Shown here piece after piece: positions 1 to 12,424 of a DNA stretch of 64,000 nt. Under the pieces are notes generated by a model. That model was not told the DNA's origin. It was given only the letters and a program-made list of their open reading frames with translations, and did no database searches. Every line of letters starts with the position of its first letter. The first letter of the stretch is position 1. The stretch is from Pseudo-nitzschia pungens (Eukaryota > Bacillariophyta > Bacillariophyceae > Bacillariales > Bacillariaceae): contig CM074765.1 of assembly GCA_037355855.1 (NCBI GenBank), forward strand, positions 1,736,001 to 1,800,000, written 5' to 3'. Position numbers and translations under genes: made by a program.

Positions 1-701
1 TTTCTCTCTCTCTTTCTCTCTCCAAATCCATCTGTTTGTAGTGCTCTCAGCCTTCACGATCGAGTTTTGCCGAATAAAAATTGTTCTTTCGTTGAACCAA
101 AAACAGTCCTGTACTTAAAATTTGTTCACTTTACAGATTGCTCTGATTCCAATTTGACATCCTCGATGAATAGACCTCATGGCAGAGATATTTCTGTGGC
201 ACACGATAGGGATCTCGTCTAAGGATCAGCTGGTAACCAAACCATTCATTATGTTAAATCGCTTGCTCGCAGAAAGCTTGCTTTGCGTGATTCTCAATTC
301 GAAAACCAAGTCGATGGTATACTATTAGCATTTTTCTTGTAGATGTTACTTATTGTATAATGTACTATGCTATCTGCAGTGTTGTTCTCGCATGTTGCGC
401 TGTGTTCGTTGCTAACTGTAGGCGATAATCCCTCACGGTATAGTTCGTTGGTGTGATTCGTCTTTGAATTTTGCTTGGCTACTGTGACGTAATTTGACAA
501 ACCGCACCAGGGTATGTGTATCTTTTTCGGTGGTTGGGATATTCCCGCTGATTGATTGGATTGCGTTCATGAGTTGCACATCGCATGCAGCACTATGATT
601 GCCATTGTGCGCTGGGTTGCAATGTGTCTTGGTTGGTGGACTGAGTGGCTCTCTGAATAATATGACCGCATTGAACGGTATCAAAACAAACCCCATTGAA
701 T
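1..701. other. Flank without a recognisable gene
   Basis: No convincing coding region is visible. The first 22 bases are a pure pyrimidine run of CT type, similar to the tracts that precede the two minus-strand host genes at 2700-2745 and 18848-18880 when read on their own strand. It could be the leader of a gene that continues outside the window, but this is a guess. The short open frames here lack low-complexity bias, domains or similarity I can recognise. Confidence 0.5.
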
Positions 702-1340
702 CTACAAGATGAAGGACCGGACGTCACGGCCACAAAGGAGGTCCAGGTGGCCGAGGCTTGTGATCAGCTCGTTTCGTTTGGCTTCTGCCGTGTGGGGGCA
801 AAAGACCTCGTTCAAAGGAACAGGATCGAATTCGAAGGACTCAACTTCCTCCGTGCTTTGGTCGTGTATAGGAGTCTCATATGCGGGTGGATCGATGCTG
901 CACCCTCCGGTGGCTTGAACGTCGTTGCTGTCGCTGCGTTTGTCACTATCGGCCCCAACGTTGTAGCCACCAAAGTCTCCCAGGAGCTTTCTTTGACGGT
1001 GGAACTGCTGCATTCGATCGATACTCGGTCCCCCGACCAATGGAATCGCGATCGTTTCCGTCGCGGGGAATGGTGTGCATTCGTTGCTGGTGCTGGTGCT
1101 GGTGCTGTGGTTCAGGTTCGAAGAAGTGAGTTCTTTCTTGAGTTGGTTGATGATTTCTTCTAGCTTCTTGTTCTTGGCCCAAATGTCCTGGAATTTCTTG
1201 CGGTTGGCATCAACAGTGTTATTGGAGTAGTCAATTTCCCAGGTGTTACTGTCGTTGTTCTCACTTGGGGGTTGGATGGTTGGGGTTTCATCGGCCTTGG
1301 GATTCTCAAGAAAAGAGCGAATGCAGTTCTGTTTTTTACT

Positions 1341-1373
<33 letters not shown>

Positions 1374-2699
1374 TTGTTGTTGTTGCCCTTGCTGCTTCTG
1401 GTGGATCTGTTGCTGGAGGTGCTGTATGTCGGCAAGCAGAGTCTGCTTGGGATCCAGTTCCGGGTCTTCGGGCTCGACGCTGATGAAACTGGCGGTCAGA
1501 GCATCTTGGCAAGGGTTTTGCATTCTGTTCCATTCGTCGTAGCTCGAGACGTAGCTGCGGGGCGAGTCGTGCTCCCGATCGTCACCGCCCCCCGAATCCG
1601 AGAGGTGGGCGCTCCCACTGGCCGCCGAGCATCCGCCGATGCTGACGTCGAGGCCTAGTGCGGGAACCACTACTGCGGGTGGAGCAGAAGATTTGGCGTT
1701 CTCCTCGGCAGCAGCCACCGGCGTCACCGCCATCTTGAGGGCCTCTTGCTCCTTCTTGGCCTTCCAAACGGAAACTTCCCTCCGGTACCGCTTCATGTCG
1801 AGGGAAGCGTAGTGGTCAAAGAGATCCATTTGGGCCTTGTCAATCGTCTTCCACTTGTCGGCAATCCGCCGGGCCAGGTCCCCGAAACTGATCTGGCCGT
1901 GGGTCTTGCGCTGCTTCCGCGTCTCGGTAGAGTTGGCCACGATGTGCTCGATGGAAGCAATGGTTTCATCACGGGTTCCCTCCATGGAGAGGCCCTGGAC
2001 GATCCGGGATCGAGTGTGCTTGAAGAAGATGTTGTAGGCGCTCAGGGGGCGCTTCGGTTTGTCCTTTGGTTTTTTCCAGGAGCGGCGTTTCGTGACAGTC
2101 TTGCGGCCCGGGGGGGAGGAGGCGGCAGCACTCTTGGAAGAGGAGGCGGCGCTCTTGGAAGAACCCAGGCTTGCGGAGGAAGTATTGGAGTCGTTAGAGA
2201 GTCTCCGAGCCATTTTTCGCCCGGATTTGTTGGTTTGTGTCGTGGGGTTGTTTCGAGCCGGGATGGTTCGGGTTCGAGCGGTGGTGCTTCTGGTGCAGCT
2301 TCTGGTGCAGCTTCTGGTGCAGCTTCTGGTGCTGCTTCGTGTGGTGCTTCGTGTGGTGATCCGAGGAGAGCTCCGAGGGGAGATTTGGTGAGCAACGGAT
2401 GGAGAGTTCTCGTCACTTGTTTGGGAATGGGTGTTCGGTTCTCCTTCTTCTTCGTTGCCATTGAGATCGGTCCAGAAGGCTATGCTGCTCTCGGTGAGAA
2501 AAAAAGGAATTTGAATCATGTCGATCATGTTATCCACATTCTCCACCGGACTTTCTTTTCTGTCGTTTTTTTGTGTCGTGGTCTGAATATCCATCATGTC
2601 GATATCAGGCGTGACGCTTCCGAACGAATCTTCCTGAAACGGACTGCCTTGGGTGGTAACAGAATCCGAATGATCGGTTCCTTCTGTGTGGATGGCCAT
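702..2699 (-). CDS. HMG-box DNA-binding protein with poly-Gln tract
   Basis: A 665-residue protein, probably a nuclear chromatin or transcription factor. I start it at the ATG at 2699, which lies in an ACCATGG context; the frame is open 14 codons further but only through a CT-rich tract. In order it has an acidic Ser/Thr-rich N-terminus; a short-period Arg-Ser-Thr/Cys-Thr repeat (about residues 114-140); a basic Lys/Arg stretch; an HMG box (about 213-322); a poly-Gln run (about 427-453); and a short Leu/Lys heptad segment (about 509-526). The box begins with KRPLSAYNIFF and ends with a WK...Y..LD..RYR..V..W pattern, but helices 1 and 2 are separated by about 40 extra residues compared with the usual 70-80-residue box. 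The protein ends in TAG. DNA binding is inferred from the family; targets are unknown. No frameshift or intron signal is seen. Confidence 0.88.
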
Positions 2700-2745
2700 G
2701 GTATAGAGTGAAAAGGAAAGAGAGACAGAGAGAGAGAGCAAAGTT
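2700..2745 (-). promoter_or_regulatory. CT-rich tract before the HMG-box start
   Basis: Read on the minus strand, the bases just upstream of the chosen ATG form a long CT/TCTC run. A similar run lies about 90-125 bases upstream of the other minus-strand gene (18848-18880). It may be part of the leader or of a core promoter. No TATA-like box is clear. Confidence 0.3.
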
Positions 2746-5700
2746 GTCCACGGAGTTGAATTGGTAATTCTGTGCTATTTCCTTGGAGGGAGTTTTATCG
2801 TCTGAAGCTCTTCTGAAAATAAGACTGAAAGAGGAGAGAGGTAGTGGATGATGCGATGTAGTATTACTATCCAATGGGTCTTGGGAGATGGAATCGAAAT
2901 TTTCGTGCCAATAATCAAGTAATGAGAAAGTATTCGGAATACCACCAGGGAAAAAACAGAGTTAGTGAGTTGATGATCTTGGTTTCGCCACGACGGAAGA
3001 AAGTCATCCTTCGAGGTAAGTTGGCCGTACCCTTTGGATGATTTCTAATGATATGAATACTGTAGAATGAAAAGGAAATGATCGGAAACCTACCAATGGA
3101 GAAGATGAATCTTCTATTTTATGTCGCCTGGTGACTGCGCTGCGTCGCAACGAGAATCTTGTAATTGCATGCAGTGTGCACACGGGTATGACTACCTTAT
3201 TAGTATGTTCATAATTTCAACTTTGCGGGTACCGTACTGGCACGTTAGTGCTTGTCCGTGGAGATTACGAACGTGTCCATCCTCAGTCGGGTTTGTGGAT
3301 GTGCTGGGCCCTGAATGGCAAGGTGTCTAATTAGATTCGCAAACATGACACGATCGCCCAAGAAAATTCTCCATAGTTTCCGCTGGAAAATTATCAGAAG
3401 TCACAAAATGATAAAGTCAATCTGGGATTCAATAATTTCCTCCGGTTTTCAACGTCACGCTATTACTAGAATAGCTTGAATTTTTTTTATTAATTAGTTG
3501 TTTCATCGCTGTTGATTTTGGAATGTGTACTATTGTCATTTGTGAAAATAGAATCCTTTTGACATGTTAGCAGGGTTCTAGATCGTGGTAATTAGCGGTT
3601 GGATGGGATACTCTTTACCGATTAATGGACTATCGTTCGGAATGAAGAACACAACTAGAATTGAACGCCGACGAATATCAATTTTATTCTGTGGATCGTT
3701 TCTAACCAATGCCTCATACATTTTTAGTGGAAAAAGGTACCTACTTTTTAATTTTCAAAAAAATTGTATATCGATCTTGGGTAGGATCTAATTAATACAC
3801 TGAATGTATTACTTATTGATCAGTAGAAGCTACGATCCCTTTCCTCGAGAAACATTGATAAAAGTAGTTCGTAATAACAATTAAGTTATTTTTAATGCAA
3901 TTGTGCTTCACTACGACAACAAAGATCTAAATGAAAGTTTCACTTTGTTAGCCTGTTGCGCTGGGGGCTCTATCGAGATGACAACACAGTTTTTTTTCAT
4001 AAAGAAAAAGAACTCATTTCTATTGATAAGGAAGAAAGGTAAATGATTTACTGGTTCACGGACCATTTCGTGCCTCTCGGAAAATCAGGCTATTCTATAG
4101 TGTTCGAATGTATTCTATAAGCCTTGACGGTTCAATCCCCGCATGCAATGTCTACGATTCGGCGAAACACGGTTTCAAGCAAACTTAAAAACTCAACTGA
4201 TACAAAGTTTCTTTCGATGCGAATCTTCCTACGGAAAAACCGCAAGATTTTTCTCGGTACATTTTCTTCTTGTGTGGACATTGTTCAACTGTGTGGGAAG
4301 CGAAAGTTGCATTCCCAAAAAAACAAGGAACCTTTTTCCAAACCCGAATGAACGATGATTCTCAAGAAATAAAAATAATTATGGCGCTGTCATCCTTCTT
4401 CCAAGAGTCACTTAGAAACACTTCAAGTACGATCTTCAAAAATGTATCGACTTCCAATCAACTCCTGACCAACCATGAGTTTAGCAGTTCTTAGGGTGTT
4501 TACAATTCTCTGTTCTTGAACAAAGGAATGAATCTTTGACAATCTTTAATATGTACCACATACGTACTATAACTTCCATAAATATGATCATCTTTATTTA
4601 ATGAATACTTAATTCCAAACCGCTGTGACTCGGTCAATGCACATTTGAACAAGATTTGAATTTCAAAACCGCGGGACGGCTGTCAGTATAATTGATTCAA
4701 TCCCCTTATTTATTTTTCGAACATTAAAACTCGCTTATGCTACACTCAAGAAGCCCCTTAGTTTGGTACGGGTACCGGAAGTATTACTTCAGCATAATTA
4801 GGTGAATCTTCGTTTCCAATTTCATTATTTCGCTCAAGGGAACAATTCAATTTTGATTTACTTCGTAGTTTACGTAACGGTAGGGCTAGTACACGTACGA
4901 AGTATTTTAAAATCATCACTTTATTCCTTTCCATCCTCATTCAGTGCTCGAGGGGAGCATAATCGATTTTTTTATAAATTACGGCCTTTCTTTTTCTGAC
5001 AAAAACAATTTAAAATTAAAATTTTCTCTCCATGATTTACCGTTCGTACTAGGGTGCACTTCGTAATTACAGTACTCTCGAACAGAAATCATCTCAAAAT
5101 AGAATGCCAGTAGGCAACTAAGGTTTACTTATTACAGGGTAAGATTACCGTATGAACCATCTGGTAACGAAACATTCACCTCGCCTTGAATCTGTTTAAA
5201 GTTCTGAAATGACCACCAACCGTTATTGAGATAGTCCCATCACTAAGTTCTCCCCATTGCAGACCTGTAAACGTTAAAAATTATTTGGTTCTCGCTTTGC
5301 ATTCGTGATGAACACGTAGAAAACTATTGGGTTCTATTTTCCAGAAACTGTCTATTGCGCCCTGTCAGTTTCAGACGAGGTAAAAATTTCATGTTCTCGG
5401 CAACTCCTTCTCATGACCGTTTTTCAGGTAAGCCGTCCAAACAACTCCCTTCAATGTTCGGGATTGTTCCGATTTTTGGAGTATGAGGCAGAGATATTCA
5501 CAGTGTTGGAACGCTGTTCAAAATACTACCATAGTAGAAAAGGTGCTGTTGCCGGAGCAACCACGGGAATAGAGGCGACTGCCAAAATAAAACTACTATA
5601 TTACGAACGATTTTCGTCACGTCATGTAATGTCATGAGTCTACAGGGAGTGGGACAGCTCATATGGAATGTATTGCACGTGCATTGCAGCAAGGAAGTTA

Positions 5701-7539
5701 GTTGCTTGCGAACACTATTGCAGAATTGTCTTGAGTCTTTCCCAGAGAAAACATGCTACAATGAGAAGCCGCATTCGGGGATTTTGCATCAGGTACGAAA
5801 TCGAGAAGCAGAGCTGTACTGCGAAATTCAATGATTATCATTGTCTACGTTGTGATGGATCTCGGGGGAACAATGAATTATCAATCACTTCTACATTGCA
5901 ATGTACTTTTTGTCTTTTTTGCTATCACTCGCTCAAGCTCGAACATTACCTTACCCTTTATTTTCTCTGTTTTCGTTAACTTCCGTTTGGTCGGAAGACT
6001 TCTCGAATGGTAATCTGATCCGAAAGCCAGTCGGATAACAAGCAGTTTGGTCGTTATCCAACAAAAGTCGTTCATTTGGAAAGTAATTTGTACTTGCCAA
6101 GAACCATGACGTGCTACAAAGGGGGCGCAAGTCGGCAACCGCGGTTTGTTCGTAGTGATACTCAGCATTCAGCACGTCGCCAGAGGCGGGGTAAGGCAAT
6201 AAATCAAGCAAATCGGGTCATAGATGAACTTGTGGAGCGTCGGATGGCATCGTGGCGCCATGGCTCCCCGAATGCCTCAACTGGTGAGAAAAAATTCGAT
6301 CAGGCTTGGAGGCTTGATTCCACACATAGCGTCAAAACACAATTTTCTTCGTAACTGGATGCCGTTTGGGTTGCGTTGAGTCGCGTCCAAATAATGGCGA
6401 AGGCTGCAGACTAAGCCGCGATTTGACTGGGAATCAGAGATAACCTTCCTTTTCATATGTACAAGTAAGAATTCTCTAGTACCAGATACGGTACAGTTAT
6501 TTGTCGCTTTGCAGGGGCGATGGAGCTTTTTTGTTGAACCAAAGTAGATAGCATACCGGTACGATTACGATGAGTGAGCAAGATTTTTTTACGAGAAAAA
6601 AATGTCATTCAATATAATTTTAAGGTCTTATTTTTTGTTCTGTTTTTAATATTGTGTTCCGGAAGTCATGGAATCTGCTATGCCCAATTCCCGGGCGCCG
6701 TCTCGTCTGGTCAGCAAGTAGCAGGGCTCTAGTCCTATGCTAGGAGCAGTTGCAAAGGTGCATCGCCCTAAGTTTTACTTCTATTCATTTTGACGGAGTC
6801 TCGCGTTTCCTGACTTTATTTTTTGGACTGCTTTTTTTAGCTTCATCTGAATAACCTTACGTCAAAAACAGCGAACTTTTTTTTTAGAAATCAAAAAATA
6901 ATGTAGAACGTAATACAAGTTATGTAATAAAGAAAGTTTTCCCTTGACACTCCCTTCTCATCATTGAGATGCCAAAAGGTTATTTTTTGTACTACGGTAG
7001 GGTATGGTTAAAAACAACTCCCCAATTCTTCTTTACCTGTCCGACAGCTGACAATGATTATTTTTTTGTATCACAGTAAGGTTAACTTACCCATACTGAA
7101 TACGGTTCGAGTACGGCTACATGTATCAATAAGGTTACTTGTCGTAAGATTATGTAACCTTACTTTTCATGATGTATGTATTACAACGTGCAAAGTAAGA
7201 TCTTACTGCGTACGAAGTATTTTTCATTGTTTTGACGGTTTTTATTTTGGCACGGTGAACTATTTGCGTTGTGATTTTGAAAGTAATTTCACAGGGTCGT
7301 ATTACTTGTAACCTTACCGTATTTGCTGTTACAAGTAGACACTAAACTTCTGAAAAACATGCCTTCGGAGCAACAACTGGGGTACTTCCCCTTTCAAACA
7401 AACATACGTCACCATAGATACTACCACTACAGGTAAGGCTCATAGTATGTACAAATATGAACCAGAACCAGGTACCCAGCCCTGCTGAAGAAGCTAGTAG
7501 TGCAATCAAGCAAGCAACACTAAATGGATATGATTTAAT
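2746..7539. other. Gene-free AT-rich intergenic stretch
   Basis: Nearly 4.8 kb without a supportable gene. All open frames are short, overlap in several frames and have no domain character. The sequence is AT-rich with scattered short palindromic words built from GTAC, CCGG and TTCGAA cores (for example around 4890-4905 and 7080-7320) and frequent AAGGTTAC/GTAACCTT words. No terminal repeats or target duplications were recognised here. Confidence 0.55.
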
Positions 7540-8416
7540 AGATAACTATGTTGATATCCAAGATGATGCTATGGACTGTGGTGCTAAGACTCCTGTGTAG
7601 GGAAGTGTACTGGGGCTACATGCAATAGCACCTGGTAGCTATCCAACAGGAGCTGAGCTAAGCTGAGCTGAATGCTAGAAGCTGTGTGCTAAATGCTTAG
7701 CATACAGGCTTAGCCTACAGGTTTAGCATACAGGCTTAGCATACAGGCTTAGCAACAGGCTTAGCAACAGGCTTAGCAACAGGCTTAGCAACAGGCTTAG
7801 CAACAGGCTTAGTAACAGGCTTATTCTGTTTGGTATGGGTGCTAACTCCAAGATACCAGGGTTGTCGCGTACAATGTGTACCAGTTGTACATACCCTGGG
7901 TATAGCATCCGCACTAATACAGTGTAGCTGAGTGCTACAAGGTTAGGGTTGCTAATGCTACGAGATGCTGGATATGCTAACCTACCATGCTACCATGCTA
8001 AGATACTATGCTACCACCGGGGTCGGGTCATTGGTGTAGGATTAATACTATGACCGGATACCTGACCCGATACCTGACCCAGACAGTTCAAGTTAGCACA
8101 CGAGCAAGCCAGGGAGCTAGCGCTAGCATACGATTGGATCTAATTAAGCGTATGCTACTCCGTGCGCTATGCTACTCCATAGAATACAGTACTGAGCCTA
8201 CAGCGCTGGTGTATAGAGCTCTGTTATTCTACGAGGTAGCGGAAGCGCTGCCAAGTCACGATATGGAGCTAATAAGCACTATCATGCCCTCCCCTGCTTT
8301 ACAATCGATTCCGATGCACCTCTAGGAGAGTATCTTGTAGTAACTAACTGTATGCAATAGCGTTTGAACAGTATCCTCTGTAGTCTCACTATTTGCCAGC
8401 ACTCCGTGCAGCACTA
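7540..8416 (+). repeat. Dispersed repeat R1, copy A
   Basis: The first of five related copies (others at 15906-16851, 61293-61707, 62058-62300 and 62670-63075, the last three inverted). Shared landmarks in order are GATATCCAAG, a CTCCTGTGTAGG/TACTGGGGCTACA block, a GGTTAGGGTTGCTA block, the block CCGGGGTCGGGTCATTGGTG followed by ATGACCGGATACC, a GAGCTCTGTTATT block, and the block ATCATGCCCTCCCCT to CTCACTATTTGCCAG. It has no open reading frame of note, so it is non-coding and possibly a non-autonomous element or solo terminal repeat. It runs directly into the remnant LTR at 8417 and probably truncated it. Confidence 0.7.
7706..7826 (+). repeat. 12-bp tandem array inside R1 copy A
   Basis: About nine to ten units of a 12-mer close to AACAGGCTTAGC, imperfect at the left and regular at the right. 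The same 12-mer array is present in R1 copy B (about 16044-16128) at the same position, so it belongs to the repeat and is not a local expansion. Confidence 0.85.
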
Positions 8417-8487
8417 TTCAGCGATCCAGAGACTCGCTTATTGTATTCCACTCACGAGTGGACTTGTGACTGTTCCAGTGCACAGCA
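8417..8487 (-). repeat. Remnant LTR of element 1
   Basis: 71 bp nearly identical to 12705-12775. Only this edge of the LTR survives; sequence to its left belongs to repeat R1. Confidence 0.7.
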
Positions 8488-8511
8488 TGCTCCTCCATGG
8501 TACTGTTACAA

Positions 8512-9585
8512 TTACTCCTCCATCTTAGTGCTGTTCCTGCAATAATAGGGATGGACTCTCCTGATGTTAACCCGGTCGGTTACAAAGGGAGCAGTCTCAA
8601 TAGTCACAGTTCCATTGTTATGGGCCTTGAGCACCTTGTAATGTCCTTGCCGTGGGAAGGATAGTTTTGGAATAATGCCCTTCCTTTCCAGGGTGACATA
8701 GTCTCCTTCTTTATAGACATGGGGGATCCGCTTTCGGTTCTCCCTGATATTACTCTTGTGGGTGCTTTTCTGCTTCCTTGTTTGGATTGCTTCCCAGTTG
8801 ACTGGGAAGTTCACCGGCATGAACATGTCCCTTCCAAACACCAGTTGCGCTGGAGAGTACCCCAGGGTGGTATGGATGGCACTTCGGATAGCGTATGCTG
8901 CCTTGGTAGTGAATTCTTCAAAGGGGTCCTTCTCATGGAGGTCCCTGTTTTCCAGGTTGAAGGACAATAGGCAATCCTTTAGAACCTGATGGATCCTTTC
9001 CAACACCAAATTGGATTGTGGATTCCAAGTCCCACTGGGCTTTCTTTTCATTCCCATGTTGTCACAGAGCTCTTGGAACTCTGCTTTGAACTCACTTCCA
9101 CCATCAAAGCCAATTTCCTTTGGGCGCGGATATCTTGCTAGCCAGGTACTGTCCAACAAACGTTGGGTTTCTGCTGCATTTGGCAAGTCCTTCAGGTGAG
9201 CCAGTTCAAACCATCTGCTTACTGGGTCCACCATGGTGAGAACATGGATGTGGTAGTCTTTACCATTTTTATTGTGGACAGTTGCAGGTCCCCAGAGGTC
9301 CACATTGACCCTCTGCCATTTGGTGATCTCAGCTGCCTTTTCCGGTAGTAGTCCATACTTCTTCCGGCCACTTTTCTTAAACATCTGACAGGTGTGACAG
9401 TGCTTGCAGAGGTCCCGGACGTCCTTTCTTAGACCTTTCCAGGTGAACACTGAGCGCATGCTCTGTTCCATTCTCTTTTCTCCAGGGTGGACCAGCATGG
9501 TGTGGTACCATTCCATAACCCTTTCCTTGAGTTTGTCGGGGATCAGGATCTTCCCTTCTTTGTGGACTAGACTATAACCTTCCAC
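8512..9585 (-). pseudogene. Integrase region of element 1 pol
   Basis: A 357-residue open segment forming the C-terminal part of pol. It holds the HHCC zinc domain (H near YHTMLVHPGEKR, then CKHCHTC), followed by a DDE integrase core: first Asp in VNVDLWGP, second in GFDGGSEF, Glu in LVLERIHQ. A C-terminal part with GYSPAQLVFGRD and a basic GDYVTLERKG segment follows, as usual for Ty3/Gypsy integrases. The catalytic residues are all present, so this domain is intact although the element is dead upstream. The first residue is an arbitrary frame start; the real product would come by cleavage of Gag-Pol. It would insert cDNA into the host genome. Confidence 0.85.
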
Positions 9586-9692
9586 ATCCTTGGTGGTGAG
9601 TTGTGTGTCCTTTTCGTGTCCTTTTGTTGGTAGAACTGGATCATGTCCGGAGCAAGTGGGAATGCACTATTTCCCTGGAATTCTTCTGGTGA

Positions 9693-10001
9693 TTATCCAA
9701 GTGGGAATAGGAGTTGCCGGAGGTGCTCTTCCTCGTCGGCGTAGGTGAGGGGCTTATTTGGTGGCAGCCACTCCACTGTATCTGCTGGATCATCAGTGAT
9801 GTCCAAACGTGACAGTGTGTCTGCTGCATCATTTTCTTTGCCAGCAACGTGCTTGACTACCGGATGGAACTCCTCCATGAGAAGTCTCCATCGGACCATT
9901 CTTTGGGTGGGCATCTGCTGGTACAGCAGATTCAGGTGGTCTGTGTGAATGGTCACATCTTGTCCTTGTAGGATTCCTTCAAATGCTTTTAGTCCTTCCA
10001 C
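9693..10001 (-). pseudogene. RNase H fragment of element 1 pol
   Basis: About 102 residues corresponding to the C-terminal half of a retrotransposon RNase H. Visible are IHTDHLNL (a catalytic Asp), RMVRWRLLMEEF and a KENDAADTLSRLD ending, which match the Ty3/Gypsy pattern. The N-terminal half, with the TDAS motif, and the RT thumb are missing. The RT reading frame stops at 9989-9991, and this segment continues in another frame right at that point, so an internal deletion joined the two. It cannot be functional. Confidence 0.8.
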
Positions 10002-11029
10002 TCATCCAGCCTCTGGAGGACGGTGTCGATCTTATCCAGGTGGTCATGTTTCGACTCTCCTTCTCGTTGGATGATGAGGATGTTGTCAATATAGACCAGT
10101 ACATAGTCCAAATCCCCCGGTAGGTTCATCATGACAGACTGGAAGATGTCGGGTGCACAAGCAATCCCCATTGCCAATCTCTTGTAGGCATATTTTCCCC
10201 ATGGCAAGATGGTAGAGCAAATCTTTTGGCTCTCCTTGCAAATGGGAATGGTGTAGTATCCTTGGGACAAGTCTAGCGCCGTAGCGGACTTGAACTTCTG
10301 CAGTCTCTGGGCTGTTTCCCCTATCTGTGGTAGTGGGAATGGTTTCCTTTGGATGGCTGCATTCATTTTTCAAAAGTCAGTGAGCACTCGGATGTCCCCT
10401 GTCTTTTTGGGTTGACAGAATGTAGAAGATGCCCATGGCAAGTCGTCATCATGGGGGAGTTTCTCCAGAACTCCAATATCACAGAGTCTCGTGATCTCCT
10501 TCCAGAGCGCTTGTTCAAACGCATGGGGTACAGAATAGTACCTTTGCCGGACCGGTTTGACCCCTGGTTGGAGTTCAATCGATACTGGTTCAATATTCCT
10601 GACTAGTCTCAGACCTCCTCCAAAGAGAGTAGGGAACTTCTTCAATGTTTTCTTCAAGGCTTCCTTGGACGCATCTGTTATTTCCAGGTCATTGACCATA
10701 GCGTCTATATCGACCTTGGAATAATCTGCGTCTAGTATTTTGGACTGCCTTTCTTCCTCCTGCTGGAGGATTGGACTTTGTGTGTTGGCAAAGAATACTG
10801 CCTCGCATTTGTCCGGGTCAGAGAGTTCCCCCCTCCCCTTCATAGGAATGGTGTCCCCTTGCCATTCAATTGTCCGGGAGCTGTGTTCTATATCCAGTCC
10901 CAGTTGTGCCATCAGGTTGGATCCTATGATCATGTCGTAGGGCACCTCCTCATGATGATGATATTCATCCACTTGGAAGGTCCAGTTGATGGTCTTGGAG
11001 TTTGAAAATTCTATCAGCCTTAGTCCCAC
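9989..11029 (-). pseudogene. Reverse transcriptase region of element 1 pol, with nonsense codon
   Basis: Two open segments in one frame, 11029-10370 and 10366-9989, separated by a single TGA at 10370-10372 inside the conserved VLTDF(x)KMN motif, where Arg (CGA) would be normal. Before it lie a linker and the RT fingers with PVRQRYYSVP and a PWASSTFCQPKKTG motif; after it come LDLSQGYY and the active-site box. The active-site box reads YIDN instead of the usual YIDD/YVDD, so even with the stop ignored a metal-binding Asp is missing. The segment ends by deletion into RNase H. It would copy the element RNA into DNA in the family. Confidence 0.82.
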
Positions 11030-11047
11030 TGAAGCCGCAGACTTTGT

Positions 11048-11266
11048 TCAAAATTTGCCCCCATAGGTGTTATAGGTGACAGATCTTTGGTCCTGGTTCG
11101 TAAGTTGACTTCGGTTGACAAAATGCCTTAAGATGATGGATTTGGAGCAGCCAGTGTCCAGTAGGCCCCGGAGCCTCCTCCCCCTTCCCTTATGGTCCAG
11201 CACCTCCACACAGACGTCTGCAAACCTGTTGATTATTCGAGGTCCGGTGTGGTTGGCGCTGGCCAT
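11048..11266 (-). pseudogene. Retropepsin-like protease segment of element 1
   Basis: About 72 residues with the aspartic-protease signature LRGLLDTGCSKSII. It starts immediately after a TGA (11267-11269) that ends gag in the same frame, and it is closed by another TGA at 11048-11050, again in frame with the RT that follows. Gag and Pol are therefore in one frame divided by TGA codons. The first could be a natural readthrough stop; the second is more likely damage, because it splits the protease from RT. Confidence 0.72.
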
Positions 11267-11849
11267 TCAGTTGTGGGATCCTTTCTTCTTGAAGGTCTTC
11301 CTGTACTTCCTTCTGTACTCTTTGAGTTCCCTCTCGGAGATGTCAATCTCGTCGTCGGAGACCTCGTGGTCAGCTTGGGCTGTGGCCAGTACATAGGAGT
11401 ACTCGTGGTTGGAGAGTTTCCTTCCCCAGTGGGGTTTGGGGTGTTGCTCATTGTCTGAGTCTTCTTTTGCCACAAAATGCTCCTTGAGCATGTTGATGGT
11501 TTCCCAGTCAAATTTTCCCTTCTTGGAGCGGCCTCCGGTTAGTTTCCAGCATTTGCTGGACCTTGCCACAGGTTTTGCACAGTTGCTTGTTGCTGTTGTT
11601 GTCCATTGGGCGCTTCTTTTTGCTGGGATACTTCCCATTTCCTCCCCCAGATGCGGCCTTGGGGTTTTTCTTGGCGCTGCTGTTCTGTTTTTCCAGTTCA
11701 GTGATGCGCTTTTGTAGTTCCTCCTCCTTACGGATGGTGGTTTCCAAGTTTTCCAACTTGTCGATGGTCATTTTCACAGTGGTGGCATCTTCCGGCCAAT
11801 CCTCTTGTGTAAATTTGAATGGTACCTGTTTGGTTCCTTTAGATGCCAT
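11267..11849 (-). pseudogene. Short, frameshifted gag of element 1
   Basis: It begins at the ATG at 11849 in an ACCATGG context. The first frame gives a charged, probably coiled-coil segment (KLENLETTIRKEEELQKRI) and a basic stretch with LCKTCGK, the start of what may have been a zinc knuckle. Within about 11508-11638 the coding sense passes to another frame that carries a Lys-rich, acidic tail ending at the TGA at 11267. The total is about 194 codons, short for a Ty3/Gypsy gag, so a capsid part is probably deleted. Its role would be the particle shell. Confidence 0.6.
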
Positions 11850-12424
11850 GGTGGGTTAATCAGTTATCTATTAAGTTTAATTTGGTTACACTATTTCTGT
11901 TATCTGTTAATTACAGTCTGGAAATGAGCAAGAATGATTGCTCCAGTTCCTCCAGTTTTTCCCCTAGGGATCTGCTGCTCTCGTGATAACTCGTGTTGTA
12001 ACTGATTCTTCCCCCAAGCCTGTCCTGTGGTGGGAGTTGTTTCTCTCTTTAGCTCCCGGGAATCCTGTGGTTCTCCGGAGTTGTTTCTGTTTCTATTTTG
12101 TGGGAATCAATTCCCGTGGTTCTCCGGTGTTGCTCCTCTATTAAGCACTTGGCCGGGCCGGTCCCACTTCCCGTTTCCCGTGGGATTGGTGGTGTTTGGG
12201 TATTTATTATATACCTTTCCGGATATCCGTATATTTTGGTTTTGGTTGGCATCCCTTCTCCGGTCTGTCCATCCACTCAGTGTTGGTCCAATAAGTCCAC
12301 TCACTGGATTTTGTGTCACTTTTTCGGCCCATATTTTTGATTATTTCTGTTGCTGTCGACCATGGTCCTGTTTAGATCCTTAGGTGTCTCTGTTGTTGCT
12401 GCTGCTCCATCTAATGGTGCCAAC

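Noticed and set aside
1746..2711. 321-codon open frame on the plus strand opposite the HMG-box gene
   Set aside because: It is a shadow: the minus frame has a clear HMG box, good start context and poly-Gln; the plus frame has only repeats complementary to those.
4120..4145. GGTTCAATCCCC, reminiscent of a tRNA T-arm
   Set aside because: No matching acceptor, D-arm or anticodon arm could be placed around it.
7943..7955. GGTTAGGGTTG, like a telomere repeat
   Set aside because: A single short match that is part of repeat R1 and recurs in every R1 copy; no tandem TTAGGG array.
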